Shown here in pieces: positions 37,965-46,458 of a DNA stretch of 64,000 nt (position 1 is its first letter; every line of letters starts with the position of its first letter). The position numbers and the translations under genes were made by a program. The stretch is from Sphingobacterium sp. ML3W (GTDB lineage: Bacteria; Bacteroidota; Bacteroidia; Sphingobacteriales; Sphingobacteriaceae). Location of the stretch: contig NZ_CP107036.1 of the NCBI RefSeq assembly GCF_029542085.1, forward strand, positions 3,038,001-3,102,000, written 5' to 3'. The notes under the pieces are model-generated. The model did no database searches. It was not told where the DNA came from and saw only the letters and a list, made by a program, of their open reading frames with translations.

Positions 37965-38878
37965 TAAAAATTAGAAAAAGAGCTCGTTATATGATATCGG
38001 TAGCTAGCTTGTTAGTAGCCATAACTGCTTGCAAAAAAGATTTAGATGCGGTGATTCCCGGTAATGGAGAAGCCATAAAAATAAACTACATCGCGAATTC
38101 GGACGTCCTTAGACAATATAAAATCGGCGGAATAGGAATTTTTGTCGATACTATACCGCATCATAACACTGGAAATTTCCCTTTTTTCGATTTAATCTCG
38201 GCACCGCAAAAACTGGAGTATCCAAATTTTTTCAGTACAGTCCCCGGGTTACTGTATGCGAATTACCTGTCCGGTCAGCACCGTTTTAAATATAACTATA
38301 TGATCCCCGATTCGTTATCCGGCAGTTTCGGATCGAGACCTGATAAAATGCTTATTGACACAGCACTTGTACTGGAAAAAGATGCAGCCTCATTGCTCTA
38401 TCTCGTGGATGGATCCATTGGAAGAGAAAACAGTGCGCCTACTTTCAAAATAATGGCTATTCCTGCCAACAGGGCGCTCAAATTAGACAGCACACAGGTA
38501 GCGGTCACCATTTCACATCAAAGTCCGGATACAGAAAACATCAGTTGCAGCCGGATAACATCTAACGGAGAGCTAAGCCAGGAAAATTTACCACAAGATC
38601 TTGCTTATGGGCAATCGACACCTTATTTGATCTTTGGCGTAAAAGATGCTTCCAATGGCATCTTAGGGCTACGAATATACAGCAAAAGCAAGGGTAAAGA
38701 ACTGATAAACACGGGGATCCCCGCCAATGGCGGACATGCTTATGTGCTCGCAATATCAGGCTTTCAAAACGAACAACAGAGGCTGTTACCACTAAAATTG
38801 AACAGCGACCACACTGTCCAATATGAAAAGGCGACTATTTTTCCAAATCTACGGGCTTCAACAAGACAGATCTGGTAG
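37961..38878 (+). CDS. Lipoprotein of the second TonB-receptor operon, unknown family
   Basis: The 305-residue protein starts in an ATGA overlap with the preceding gene, a sign of translational coupling. After a basic head (M-I-K-I-R-K-R-A-R-Y) it has a lipobox S-L-L-V-A-I-T-A-C-K-K. The rest is beta-rich, with no recognised domain. A DUF4397-like Ig fold is possible from its early stretch I-K-I-N-Y-I-A-N-S-D-V, but I cannot confirm this. It is inferred to be exposed at the outer membrane and to work with its neighbours. Confidence 0.68.
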   Translation: MIKIRKRARYMISVASLLVAITACKKDLDAVIPGNGEAIKINYIANSDVLRQYKIGGIGIFVDTIPHHNTGNFPFFDLISAPQKLEYPNFFSTVPGLLYANYLSGQHRFKYNYMIPDSLSGSFGSRPDKMLIDTALVLEKDAASLLYLVDGSIGRENSAPTFKIMAIPANRALKLDSTQVAVTISHQSPDTENISCSRITSNGELSQENLPQDLAYGQSTPYLIFGVKDASNGILGLRIYSKSKGKELINTGIPANGGHAYVLAISGFQNEQQRLLPLKLNSDHTVQYEKATIFPNLRASTRQIW

Positions 38879-38910
38879 CAAGTACTGATCTCAAACCATG
38901 AAACAAAAAT

Positions 38911-40335
38911 ATGAACAGAAATATCACCTTATTGACGCTATTAGTTTTAACACTTTTTGCTGGCTGTAAAAAGACGGACGCTCCAGATCTTCGCCCCCTA
39001 TTTTTGGGTACAAAGAACATTACGCTCCGGGAATTAAAAGCATTGAGTACCAAAACCGAAATTACACTGCCAGCCGGAGATGAAGGTCTGCAAATCAATG
39101 GCGTTGTCATATCGGATTTCACAACAAAAAATATTGACACTAAAACAATTATTCTGCAAAGTGAAGAAACGAGTAATAACACAGGAATCGTTATCCGATT
39201 TGACAGTGTTCCTAGTTTTAAACTGGGCGAGCGGATCCAAGTCAATCTAGCCGGTCAAAAGCTGGTGAACATAAGTGGAGAGGTAGCATTGGTAAATATA
39301 CCGCTTTCAAATGCCAGATCCAGTGGAACAGGCTATGTGAATATTCGGACTACAACGATCGATAGCTTATTGAAACATGCAGATTTGTGGAATGGTACAT
39401 TAATTAGATTATATGATGGTGCACTATCTGGTGGAAATGGGAAATATACTGGAACCCTATCCTTTAAGGAAACTGAAAAAAATGCTTCAATCAAATCACA
39501 GGTCGTTCAGGGAGCTCTTTTTGAAAGCACAGCCTACCCGACAGAAGTAAATGAAATAATTGGAATATTACGCACAAATGGAACCGAACATTTTATCGAT
39601 ATCAGAAATACGAAGGATGTCGTTTCCGCCGCGATAACCCGCGTGGTCACTGATGATATGCACATAATAGGGATTGCCAATGATCCCTATAGCAACAAAT
39701 GGTCTGATCCAAACTTATTCTCTACTGATATGGAAACATCCTTTTCAAAGTATACGATTGGCTATGTCAGTGGTAATCAGTATCCCAACGCCATGGATAT
39801 AGATTTTCTTGAAAAGGGTCGTCCTTATTTTTATTTCTATACAATGGGAGGCCCCTATGATAGTTTTATATCCAATGCCCTTACCATTCCAAATCTATAT
39901 ACGCTTCAATCTGTCAAAGAAATCCGAATTACTTTTGCCGGAAGTAAAGCCAATGGGCTTATTGCCACTACCGCCAATGGGGACAGCTTAATTGTGAAGC
40001 CTTTTCAATCGGAAAAAGATGTCTTTAAATTAGCTTTGGAATTTTCGGACAATGGCTACCCGATAGATCATATTCCATCGTTAGAATCGTCATCTTTCAC
40101 AAAGACAGGAACTTTTTATACTGTTACTTTTACCATTCCGAAAAGAACAGAAATTCTGCGATACGCTCCGGAAGATCCCGCTTCGGCTGACTATTTTTAT
40201 ACAAAAGTGGATGGTTGGCTGGCAAGTCCCGGGTTTAAAATCAAAAATCTTTCTACCCGAACCGCAGCTGATCCCTATTCATTTTCTCAGCCCTATGCTC
40301 CTATAATTATATCGAAAATCGAATATGCCTTTTAA
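38911..40335 (+). CDS. DUF5689-like lipoprotein
   Basis: The 474-residue protein has a lipobox (L-T-L-F-A-G-C-K-K). A domain at about 35-245 has the pattern of DUF5689: I-T-L-R-E-L-K-A-L, then I-N-G-V-V-I-S-D, T-I-I-L-Q-S-E-E and G-I-V-I-R-F-D. A second beta-rich half ends Y-A-F. DUF5689 proteins are typical outer-surface lipoproteins of Bacteroidota, often beside TonB-dependent receptors; the domain resembles an OB-fold. It is the last gene of the operon, 32 bp after the preceding lipoprotein, and is followed by a strong terminator. Confidence 0.75.
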   Translation: MNRNITLLTLLVLTLFAGCKKTDAPDLRPLFLGTKNITLRELKALSTKTEITLPAGDEGLQINGVVISDFTTKNIDTKTIILQSEETSNNTGIVIRFDSVPSFKLGERIQVNLAGQKLVNISGEVALVNIPLSNARSSGTGYVNIRTTTIDSLLKHADLWNGTLIRLYDGALSGGNGKYTGTLSFKETEKNASIKSQVVQGALFESTAYPTEVNEIIGILRTNGTEHFIDIRNTKDVVSAAITRVVTDDMHIIGIANDPYSNKWSDPNLFSTDMETSFSKYTIGYVSGNQYPNAMDIDFLEKGRPYFYFYTMGGPYDSFISNALTIPNLYTLQSVKEIRITFAGSKANGLIATTANGDSLIVKPFQSEKDVFKLALEFSDNGYPIDHIPSLESSSFTKTGTFYTVTFTIPKRTEILRYAPEDPASADYFYTKVDGWLASPGFKIKNLSTRTAADPYSFSQPYAPIIISKIEYAF

Positions 40336-40400
40336 TATCAATCGGATTTAACGTCCGTCGATATATGTTTGGATAAAACATATACTTATACAAATGAAAT

Positions 40401-40431
40401 AGAAGGGCAAATATGCTGTATTTGCCCTTCT
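40401..40431 (+). terminator. Rho-independent terminator of the second TonB-receptor operon
   Basis: A perfect 13-bp stem (AGAAGGGCAAATA / TATTTGCCCTTCT) with a 5-nt loop lies 66 bp past the DUF5689 gene. The following T-rich tail is short. Confidence 0.8.
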
Positions 40432-40563
40432 AAAATTGGCAAAATATATGCTTCAACGATTAATCTCTAAGTTAATAAATCGGGTAAATATCAAGAACTA
40501 TCAAACAGAATAGTTCTGTACGGTGCTATCTGATTTCGATGTGTTTTGCATCGTTATTATTAA

Positions 40564-40633
40564 ATGGAACAATTGCTAACAGCTGTGCTGAAGCACTAAG
40601 AAAGTCAGCATTATGTTGGTGTTGAAGTCAAAC
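40564..40633 (+). pseudogene. Truncated copy of the proline-dehydrogenase-like gene start
   Basis: Starting at ATG 40564 the DNA reads like the first about 65 bp of the gene at 55887-56825 (M-E-Q-L-L-T-A, then E-A-L-R-K in another frame). One base is missing after the seventh codon, so the frame is broken. Similarity stops exactly where an IS3-type end begins at 40634, so the insertion or a later deletion removed the rest. The two loci are 15 kb apart. Confidence 0.7.
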
Positions 40634-40880
40634 TTGACCTCTCCCCGAATTTAGGAGTGTTCTAAAGTAGAAAATTCCGCTGTTTTGACCTGTTTTTCGA
40701 TAAACATTTCAGGTGTCAGATCCTCCAAACAGCTATGGAGTCTGAAGATATTGTATTTCTCCCTCCAGACTTCATTTTTTTCCTTCGCATCTTCCAATGA
40801 CAGAAACCAATGTGCGTTTAAGCACTCGTCCCGAAAACTTCCATTGAATGACTCAATATACGGATTATCTCTTGGTTTTC
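40634..40880 (-). mobile_element. IS3-family insertion sequence remnant (transposase C-terminus plus one end)
   Basis: The minus strand from about 40880 encodes K-P-R-D-N-P-Y-I-E-S-F-N-G-S-F-R-D-E-C-L-N-A-H-W. This is the end of the DDE (rve) domain of IS3-family OrfB, including the final catalytic Glu in the Y-I-E-S-F-N block. It continues in frame to a stop at 40651-40653. The terminal sequence TTGACCTCTCCCCGAA begins at 40634 and matches both ends of the element at 45303-45369. The 5' part and the other end are gone, so it is immobile. Confidence 0.85.
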
Positions 40881-41038
40881 AGGATATAGAGAAAACTAAT
40901 TCCACCTGATGTTCATAAACTCACTAGGAATATTTTTCTTCCGGTTTATAAATCAACAGGTTCTTTAAATATACTGGTTTTCAAGTATTTCGATTGTTAA
41001 TGAAAAATGTTAATTTTAAAGGAAAGTTAATACTAGAC

Positions 41039-41644
41039 ATGATGAAAAGTATAAAATGGTTACTTCTGATTTCGTATGTACTTTTTTACGAAACGTTTGT
41101 AAATGCCCAGGATAGACCCATTCCTGTTTTTCCTGCCTCATCATTTAACAAGGACCAGGCTGACGACATGCTTAATAATGGAACAGCAATATTACAGGGA
41201 GTTGTAGTAAAAAAGAAAAAGAATCCGGACAATACCTATCTGGGTATTATAATAACACTTTTTCCGTGCACATCCTATTTTGATGAATGGTATGAATTAA
41301 ACAAAAAGAATAAAAAAGGAAAAACGCTTGCAATGATGTCGCCTGAAGCCTACTCTTACCGTATCGTTACAAAGGCGTCAGATAAGGATGGTACGTTCGT
41401 ATTTCGAAATTTAAGACCCGGGAAATACTATCTCCAAACAATGGTACGTCAAGGTAAAATGCATGAAATGTGGAACCAGGTAGGCACGTCAATGTCTGTT
41501 GGTTACAATATATATGGTCAGGCTGTCACCTCTTACTCTCGACCGATATATGAGGACTTTAAGTTGTTTTACGAGACAGACGACCTAGTGAAAACCTTAG
41601 TCGAAGTTACCTCCGAAGGGCAGATTGTAAATGTTAAGCTTTAA
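41039..41644 (+). CDS. Secreted protein with carboxypeptidase-regulatory-like domain
   Basis: With the start at 41039 (M-M-K-S-I-K-W-L-L-L-I-S-Y) the product is 201 residues, with a signal peptide ending F-V-N-A-Q. A beta-rich body includes D-G-T-F-V-F-R-N-L-R-P-G-K-Y-Y-L-Q-T-M, the hallmark of carboxypeptidase D regulatory-like (CNA-B/transthyretin) folds. A 5' extension to 40994 exists but begins without a signal peptide. It is followed 10 bp later by the LRR gene and is probably co-transcribed with it. It is likely exported to the periplasm or surface; function unknown. Confidence 0.65.
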   Translation: MMKSIKWLLLISYVLFYETFVNAQDRPIPVFPASSFNKDQADDMLNNGTAILQGVVVKKKKNPDNTYLGIIITLFPCTSYFDEWYELNKKNKKGKTLAMMSPEAYSYRIVTKASDKDGTFVFRNLRPGKYYLQTMVRQGKMHEMWNQVGTSMSVGYNIYGQAVTSYSRPIYEDFKLFYETDDLVKTLVEVTSEGQIVNVKL

Positions 41645-41654
41645 AAAACTAACT

Positions 41655-42416
41655 ATGAAATGTTGTAAAATACTATTTAGCTTCATTTTATTGATGCTAT
41701 GTCTATCTTCCGTTAACGCGCAGGTCGTAAATTTCCCTGATCAAAGTTTCAAACAGGCACTCATTAATAAGAAAGTAGATGCCAACAATGATGGTGAGAT
41801 ACAGGTATCAGAAGCGCAGAAGGTTACCAAATTGTATCTGGAAGAGACCGCCTTTTCATCTATGGAAGGCATAAAAAGCTTTAAGAATCTAGAGGAATTT
41901 GGCACATACAAAAACAAAATCAGGCAGGTAGATTTGCAAGGGATGACCAACCTTAAACGCTTGTACCTTGTGGGCAGCGAAATAGAAATATTAAATATAA
42001 CAGGTTGCGTCAATCTTGAGCACCTGTCGCTAATTGGCAATAGGCTAAAAGATATAGACATAACCGCATTTAAAAAACTGACGGAACTTAGCCTGAATTA
42101 CAATCAGCTTACTAGAATAGAGATACACAATTATCCTGAGTTAAGGACAGTAAATCTTTCAAACAATAGTATTGTTGATTTCAAGATCGATAGTTGCCCC
42201 AAACTGCAGTCCCTCATGATTCAGAAAAACAGAATAGCAGGGGATTTAGATCTCACCAGATTTCTGGATATGCACGATTTTTCAGCCGACAATAATTTGC
42301 TTTCAGCTGTAAACATCCGTGGCTTAAAGAAGCTGGCATCTTTTTCCTGTTTGTATTGTAATGTTACCACACTGAATTTAAGCGGTACAGAAAGCTTAGT
42401 CGATCTGATATGGTAA
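41655..42416 (+). CDS. Secreted leucine-rich-repeat protein with EF-hand-like loop
   Basis: The 253-residue protein (start at 41655) has a signal peptide ending S-V-N-A-Q. A calcium-loop-like motif D-A-N-N-D-G-E-I-Q-V-S-E follows, which fits the EF-hand positions 1, 3, 5, 6, 8 and 12. After it come about eight irregular leucine-rich repeats (for example L-T-E-L-S-L-N-Y-N-Q-L and L-R-T-V-N-L-S-N-N-S-I). There is no C-terminal sorting domain. It ends shortly after a last short repeat, so it may be truncated compared with longer relatives. Surface binding is inferred from the fold only. Confidence 0.7.
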   Translation: MKCCKILFSFILLMLCLSSVNAQVVNFPDQSFKQALINKKVDANNDGEIQVSEAQKVTKLYLEETAFSSMEGIKSFKNLEEFGTYKNKIRQVDLQGMTNLKRLYLVGSEIEILNITGCVNLEHLSLIGNRLKDIDITAFKKLTELSLNYNQLTRIEIHNYPELRTVNLSNNSIVDFKIDSCPKLQSLMIQKNRIAGDLDLTRFLDMHDFSADNNLLSAVNIRGLKKLASFSCLYCNVTTLNLSGTESLVDLIW

Positions 42417-42593
42417 AGTTATCGAACATAATTTACATGACTGCTAGAACATAGATCTTGTCGCTAACGCGCTGCTCGACGACAGGAAAATAATTACTAG
42501 ACGGATAGTGGTAAATACAAATACCCAAATATAAAAACATTAGAAACATACGTGTTATGATATTGAATGGTGAGAAAATGCTGGTTGAGTGAT

Positions 42594-43418
42594 TTAAAAG
42601 TCGACGTTTCTAGCACTGGCTTCACTTGTCTCAACGCAATGTTCCAGTTCTCGGATCTTTGCTTTCATAATCTCTATCGTTCCAGATGTTAAAGGAATTC
42701 GAAACAAGCTATCCGAATTAATTACTGCTTCAATAATAGCATGTGCGGCCTTTACCGGATCTCCCGATTGTTTGCCGTCCATGTTTTTGGTACCGATTCT
42801 AATGTTCCCTAATTTATTTGTATAATCTTGTAGTTCATTTTTGGCGTACCGAACGGATGATCCAAAAAAACCAGTGCGCAAAGCTCCTGGTTCTGCAAGC
42901 AGCACTTTTATACCAAATGGTTCAACTTCTTGTTTCATAGCCTCACTCATTCCTTCTAATGCAAACTTGCTCGCCGCGTAAATACCATTTCCAACCCCAG
43001 CAGCAATACCCGCACGAGAGGATATTTGTACGATGGAACCTTGCCCGCGGGCTCTCATATGCGGAAGCACGTTCTGGCAGAGCTTCCATACCGAAATGAA
43101 GTTCACCTGAAATTGATCATTAATCTCCCACTCCTCAAACTCTTCGAGCATACCGAATGCACCAAATCCAGCATTGTTTACCAAAACATCAATTTGTTTA
43201 TGATCCTTAATTATTTTTTCAATAAGCGAAGGTATCTGCTCCGTCTCTTTTAAATCAATTATAAATGCTTTGGCGGGTATATTTCTCTCGAAACTCACTT
43301 TATCTTCTTCCTTGCGCACTGTACCAATGACGATGTCTCCCATAACGGTAGCTTGTCTTGCTATTTCTCGGCCTAGCCCCTGCGATACACCTGTAATAAG
43401 CCACACTTTCTGTTCCAT
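42594..43418 (-). CDS. Short-chain dehydrogenase/reductase
   Basis: The 274-residue enzyme shows the Rossmann motif T-G-V-S-Q-G-L-G (residues 9-16), N-N-A-G-F-G-A-F-G, the catalytic Ser in I-S-S-R-A-G and Tyr-x3-Lys in Y-A-A-S-K. It is a classical NAD(P)H-dependent SDR of unknown substrate. The gene is divergent from an HxlR-type repressor gene with a palindrome between them, so it is probably the repressor's target. SDR/HxlR pairs of this sort often answer to reactive carbonyl or phenolic compounds (family knowledge). Confidence 0.88.
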   Translation of the reverse strand: MEQKVWLITGVSQGLGREIARQATVMGDIVIGTVRKEEDKVSFERNIPAKAFIIDLKETEQIPSLIEKIIKDHKQIDVLVNNAGFGAFGMLEEFEEWEINDQFQVNFISVWKLCQNVLPHMRARGQGSIVQISSRAGIAAGVGNGIYAASKFALEGMSEAMKQEVEPFGIKVLLAEPGALRTGFFGSSVRYAKNELQDYTNKLGNIRIGTKNMDGKQSGDPVKAAHAIIEAVINSDSLFRIPLTSGTIEIMKAKIRELEHCVETSEASARNVDF

Positions 43419-43474
43419 ATTTTACTTCTTTGTATTACTTAAACAAAAGTATTCGATACCTTTACCAAATACAA

Positions 43475-43496
43475 GTACCTACAAATTTGTATGTAC
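43475..43496. promoter_or_regulatory. Palindromic operator for the HxlR regulator
   Basis: Two 11-bp arms, GTACCTACAAA and TTTGTATGTAC, form an inverted repeat with one mismatch and no spacer. It ends 13 bp before the HxlR start codon and lies in the 91-bp divergent promoter region. HxlR proteins bind palindromes of this kind as dimers. Confidence 0.65.
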
Positions 43497-43509
43497 ATAC
43501 AATAAATTT

Positions 43510-43860
43510 ATGCGAAAGAAAAGCTCAACAAATTTTCTGAATGAAACAGATCTGCTGGAAAGCTGCGGTATGTTCTATACCTTGTCTATTATTGGTGGCC
43601 GTTGGAAAATCGGCATATTAGCCTCCTTATTGGACAATAAAGTTTTACGCTACTCAGAGATAAAAAACAAACTTATGAATATTACAGAAAGAATGCTGAT
43701 CAAACAACTTAAAGAACTGCAGAACGATGGCCTCATCGTTCGGACCGATTATAAAGAAATTCCACCTAAAGTGGAATACCGCATCAGTGAAAAAGGTAAA
43801 AGTCTCGAAACTGTTTTGCTTACCTTACAACATTGGGGTAAGCAATACCGAAATTATTGA
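43510..43860 (+). CDS. HxlR-family transcriptional regulator
   Basis: The 116-residue protein shows the HxlR core: C-G-M-F-Y-T-L-S-I-I-G-G-R-W-K near the start, then L-R-Y-S-E-I-K-N-K-L, M-N-I-T-E-R-M-L-I-K-Q-L-K-E-L and Y-R-I-S-E-K-G-K-S-L. This is a winged helix-turn-helix. The ATG at 43510 was chosen because the conserved Cys then lies near residue 19, as usual; upstream codons overlap the operator and the divergent gene. It probably represses the SDR gene and itself through the palindrome at 43475-43496. Confidence 0.9.
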   Translation: MRKKSSTNFLNETDLLESCGMFYTLSIIGGRWKIGILASLLDNKVLRYSEIKNKLMNITERMLIKQLKELQNDGLIVRTDYKEIPPKVEYRISEKGKSLETVLLTLQHWGKQYRNY

Positions 43861-44017
43861 GCATGTCTCCAATATACAATATATCATTCGCTCCCCCTTG
43901 TCCTCATCTTCTATCTGCAGTCCTTCCAATTCAGCGCCAACGATTCATAAATCTCATCAAGCGAATTGTAAATCTTTTCATAAACAAAACGCAAACCTAT
44001 ATATATTTAAATTTAAG

Positions 44018-44281
44018 ATGACGATGTTGAAAAATTATCAATTCAGTAAAAATCCGCTGTATTATGTTTATGCGCTGATCTGGTTGGGCGTGTTCATGAC
44101 CTTTGCCTTCTACCTTTTCTCAGGGGCGATGTTCAGGCCGGAGAACGGCAAGATCCATATTGTTGCAATTCTTATTGGTTGGGTGGTGCAATATCTTGGC
44201 CTAACACTGACTTGCCTGATCATCCTACTTTTAGGAATATACAAGGCATTACGAACTGTGTTGGATAAAAAAGAAAATTGA
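44018..44281 (+). CDS. Small membrane protein, two predicted helices
   Basis: The 87-residue product starts M-T-M-L-K-N-Y-Q-F-S-K-N and has two hydrophobic helices (about 16-35 and 48-76) and a basic tail, so it is probably an inner-membrane protein. No family was recognised. It stands alone about 160 bp after the HxlR gene on the same strand. The start at 44018 is preferred over a longer frame that overlaps the regulator. Confidence 0.6.
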   Translation: MTMLKNYQFSKNPLYYVYALIWLGVFMTFAFYLFSGAMFRPENGKIHIVAILIGWVVQYLGLTLTCLIILLLGIYKALRTVLDKKEN

Positions 44282-44466
44282 TTCCCTATAATCTTTGTAT
44301 AACATGACAACAGAATAATTCAAGTATAGCCGTATTCACTCAAAATGAAATTGATTATATTAATATGACTGTCTCTTTTGCTCGATTTGATGATATATTA
44401 GAAAAGTTTTCATGTATTTTTAGTATTGAAAATAGAGCAAGAGTTGAGCAATAATTTATTCAGAAA

Positions 44467-45264
44467 ATGGGATATAGAAGTTATTTATATCTGAGAAAAA
44501 CCGGCAGAAATTTATACCTCTTTGAGGCAAACAATTCATTGCCATTTTTTTGGATTACACTTATAGACAAAACAATATTAAAAAAATATTTTCAGGATTG
44601 GCAAAAGTCTCTAGCGCATCAAGAAGCCTATAATCAACAGAAATTTGAACAATTTTCAGAACTAAATCCTACTAGTATTACTATAAGCGAACAAGCTTTA
44701 AATATGAACTCGTCAAAAAGCAGGATATTTTTACAAAAGCATTTTCCAGAAACAATTCCACTATTTGATGATTTTATTACGTATATCAAAGCACAATTTG
44801 AAACCGATGACAAGCTGGAAATTGACATAACTCAATTGTCCGCATTTTACAATTCGCTAAATAATTTCTACAACATACTTGACAATGAATTGAATGCAAT
44901 AGAAGCAGATAATCCGGCCGACATAAAATTTTTAGTAATTAAAGATCTAATCGGACAAGGAACTGGATTTGCGATGAGTGAAAACAAAGAATTTTCATCA
45001 TTTTTGTCTTATCAGAAAGAACTAAAAAACAGGAATATCGCAGTTATTGTAGAAAAACAAAAATTCAACAAGAAATCATTAATAATTGCCATTATCTTAT
45101 TTCTGTTATGTCCTGTTTTTTCAATAATTGCATACAAAATGTATAAAGACGAAGGGCTTACAGCTATGATTGCATTGATAGGAATTTTAAATCTAGGGTT
45201 TTATTATTTTTCGATTTGGTCTCTAAATAAAGAAATCAATAACTTTCTCGAAAAAAGGACTTGA
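44467..45264 (+). CDS. Hypothetical protein with C-terminal membrane helices
   Basis: The 265-residue protein has a soluble N-terminal region (about 1-200) starting M-G-Y-R-S-Y-L-Y-L-R-K-T, followed by two hydrophobic helices (about 203-222 and 232-250) and a short charged end. It is AT-rich and not recognised. It is followed by IS-derived sequence. Low GC and the accessory setting suggest horizontal gain. A tail-anchored regulator or stress protein is possible, but no motif supports this. Confidence 0.65.
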   Translation: MGYRSYLYLRKTGRNLYLFEANNSLPFFWITLIDKTILKKYFQDWQKSLAHQEAYNQQKFEQFSELNPTSITISEQALNMNSSKSRIFLQKHFPETIPLFDDFITYIKAQFETDDKLEIDITQLSAFYNSLNNFYNILDNELNAIEADNPADIKFLVIKDLIGQGTGFAMSENKEFSSFLSYQKELKNRNIAVIVEKQKFNKKSLIIAIILFLLCPVFSIIAYKMYKDEGLTAMIALIGILNLGFYYFSIWSLNKEINNFLEKRT

Positions 45265-45575
45265 CTTAACCAAATAATGGTTGACCATAGAGGGAGCAGA
45301 TATTGACCTCTCTCCGAATTTAGGAGTGTTCTAAATAGAAAATCCGTCTGTTTTTCGGGGAGAGGTCAAATTATAATTTACGACAGAAAACACCCAAAAA
45401 TATACTACTGATTCAATAATCCAGAGACGAATATATTAGTGAAATTCTGTAATTTTATTAAACCATGTAGTAGATCTAGTAAAAATCGGTTCTTTAGGAA
45501 AGGGATTGCATGAACTAGATTTTTGAAAGGATTGAATTAACGCAACTTTTTATAACAGTACTATATAAAATATTT
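45265..45575. other. Intergenic region with IS-derived DNA
   Basis: Apart from the 67-bp element I see no gene, terminator or repeat in this AT-rich interval. Confidence 0.5.
45303..45369. mobile_element. 67-bp MITE-like internal-deletion derivative of the IS3 element
   Basis: It begins TTGACCTCTCTCCGAA and ends TTCGGGGAGAGGTCAA, a 16-bp terminal inverted repeat with one mismatch. The first about 45 bp match the end of the IS remnant at 40634, including AGGAGTGTTCTAAA. No coding sequence remains between the ends, so the element could only move if a related transposase acts on it. I saw no clear target-site duplication. Confidence 0.75.
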
Positions 45576-45827
45576 ATGTTGATAAACAGAAATGAAATGT
45601 TAAGGCTGTCCGATGAAATTTCAGACATGCTAATAAAGGAAAACTATAATCATACTCAAGTTATGGCAATGTCACACGAGAAGCTAATTTCATACTCAGA
45701 AAAGCTTGCATTGCTTTATGACATGGATGAGTCTATCCGTGATGCTTTCCATGAGGAAGATACATTAGATTATTTTAAGATATTGCTGAAATTTGACGTT
45801 GCCTATAAAACCAGATTTCAGAAATAG
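45576..45827 (+). CDS. Hypothetical protein, 83 aa
   Basis: The 83-residue acidic protein (M-L-I-N-R-N-E-M-L-R-L-S-D-E) is likely all-helical and cytoplasmic, with no membrane segment or known motif. It stands alone between the MITE-like element and a leftward pair of small genes. The composition looks like a real protein, but its low length and accessory setting leave some doubt. Confidence 0.5.
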   Translation: MLINRNEMLRLSDEISDMLIKENYNHTQVMAMSHEKLISYSEKLALLYDMDESIRDAFHEEDTLDYFKILLKFDVAYKTRFQK

Positions 45828-45954
45828 GATCCCTCAATTTGGCAAGTTTTATTTTTTACAAACGCCAATTAAAATAATACCAACTATTTCTGAATATTGA
45901 TTCGGAAATCATTAATTCCTCCTACATGAAAAGCCGTTCAAAAAAAGCTCGTAG

Positions 45955-46179
45955 CTACATGGTAGATTTCAAACGCCCTTCGTCCGATAAAAGCTGATCC
46001 ACATATACCCTAATCTCCTTTGGTAACATCAGATATACTGGTGTTTTTAAATTCTCCTTTTGCTCGCCCTTCTCAGTAAAAATACCTTTAAACCCTTCAT
46101 TAAGCCATTTTCCTTCGTCTTCCAAATAGGCGCTATATCTATTATCCAAAATTTCAATAATGTTTTTACTATTTTTCAT
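45955..46179 (-). CDS. Hypothetical protein, 74 aa
   Basis: The small, mixed-charge protein (M-K-N-S-K-N-I-I-E-I-L-D-N-R-Y-S-A-Y-L) was not recognised. It follows the 85-residue gene by 21 bp on the same strand, so the two may form a unit. The C-terminus contains P-K-E-I-R-V-Y-V-D-Q-L-L. Confidence 0.45.
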   Translation of the reverse strand: MKNSKNIIEILDNRYSAYLEDEGKWLNEGFKGIFTEKGEQKENLKTPVYLMLPKEIRVYVDQLLSDEGRLKSTM

Positions 46180-46200
46180 TTGTTCGGTTGTTTATTCTAT

Positions 46201-46458
46201 TTATTTATCGTCTTTTTTTCTCGAGTCGGTGGTCTCCTTAGCTACTGTTTTAGCATTGTCAATTGGTAAGGGATCTTTCTTTTCTTTTTGCTTTTCTTTT
46301 TGGATTTTTTTTAAATGTAGAATAATGGTGGAAGCGGGAACCTCATATTTCTCTACGGCCTCATGTAAAAATAAATAACCACTCATTATATCTGAAATTG
46401 CACATTGGACCCTCGCTTTATTCGAGATTCTCTTGCCATCATTATTATCTTTTTCCAT
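46201..46458 (-). CDS. Small basic protein with possible helix-turn-helix
   Basis: The 85-residue protein has an N-terminal part K-R-I-S-N-K-A-R-V-Q-C-A-I-S-D-I and later E-A-V-E-K-Y-E-V-P-A-S-T-I that reads like a psq/transposase-type helix-turn-helix. A Lys-rich tail follows. It may bind DNA; no family is assigned. It is the first gene of a possible two-gene unit. Confidence 0.45.
   Translation of the reverse strand: MEKDNNDGKRISNKARVQCAISDIMSGYLFLHEAVEKYEVPASTIILHLKKIQKEKQKEKKDPLPIDNAKTVAKETTDSRKKDDK

Noticed and set aside
45303..45369. CRISPR-like or riboswitch repeat
   Set aside because: The inverted ends match an IS terminus elsewhere in the window, and there is no repeat-spacer pattern.
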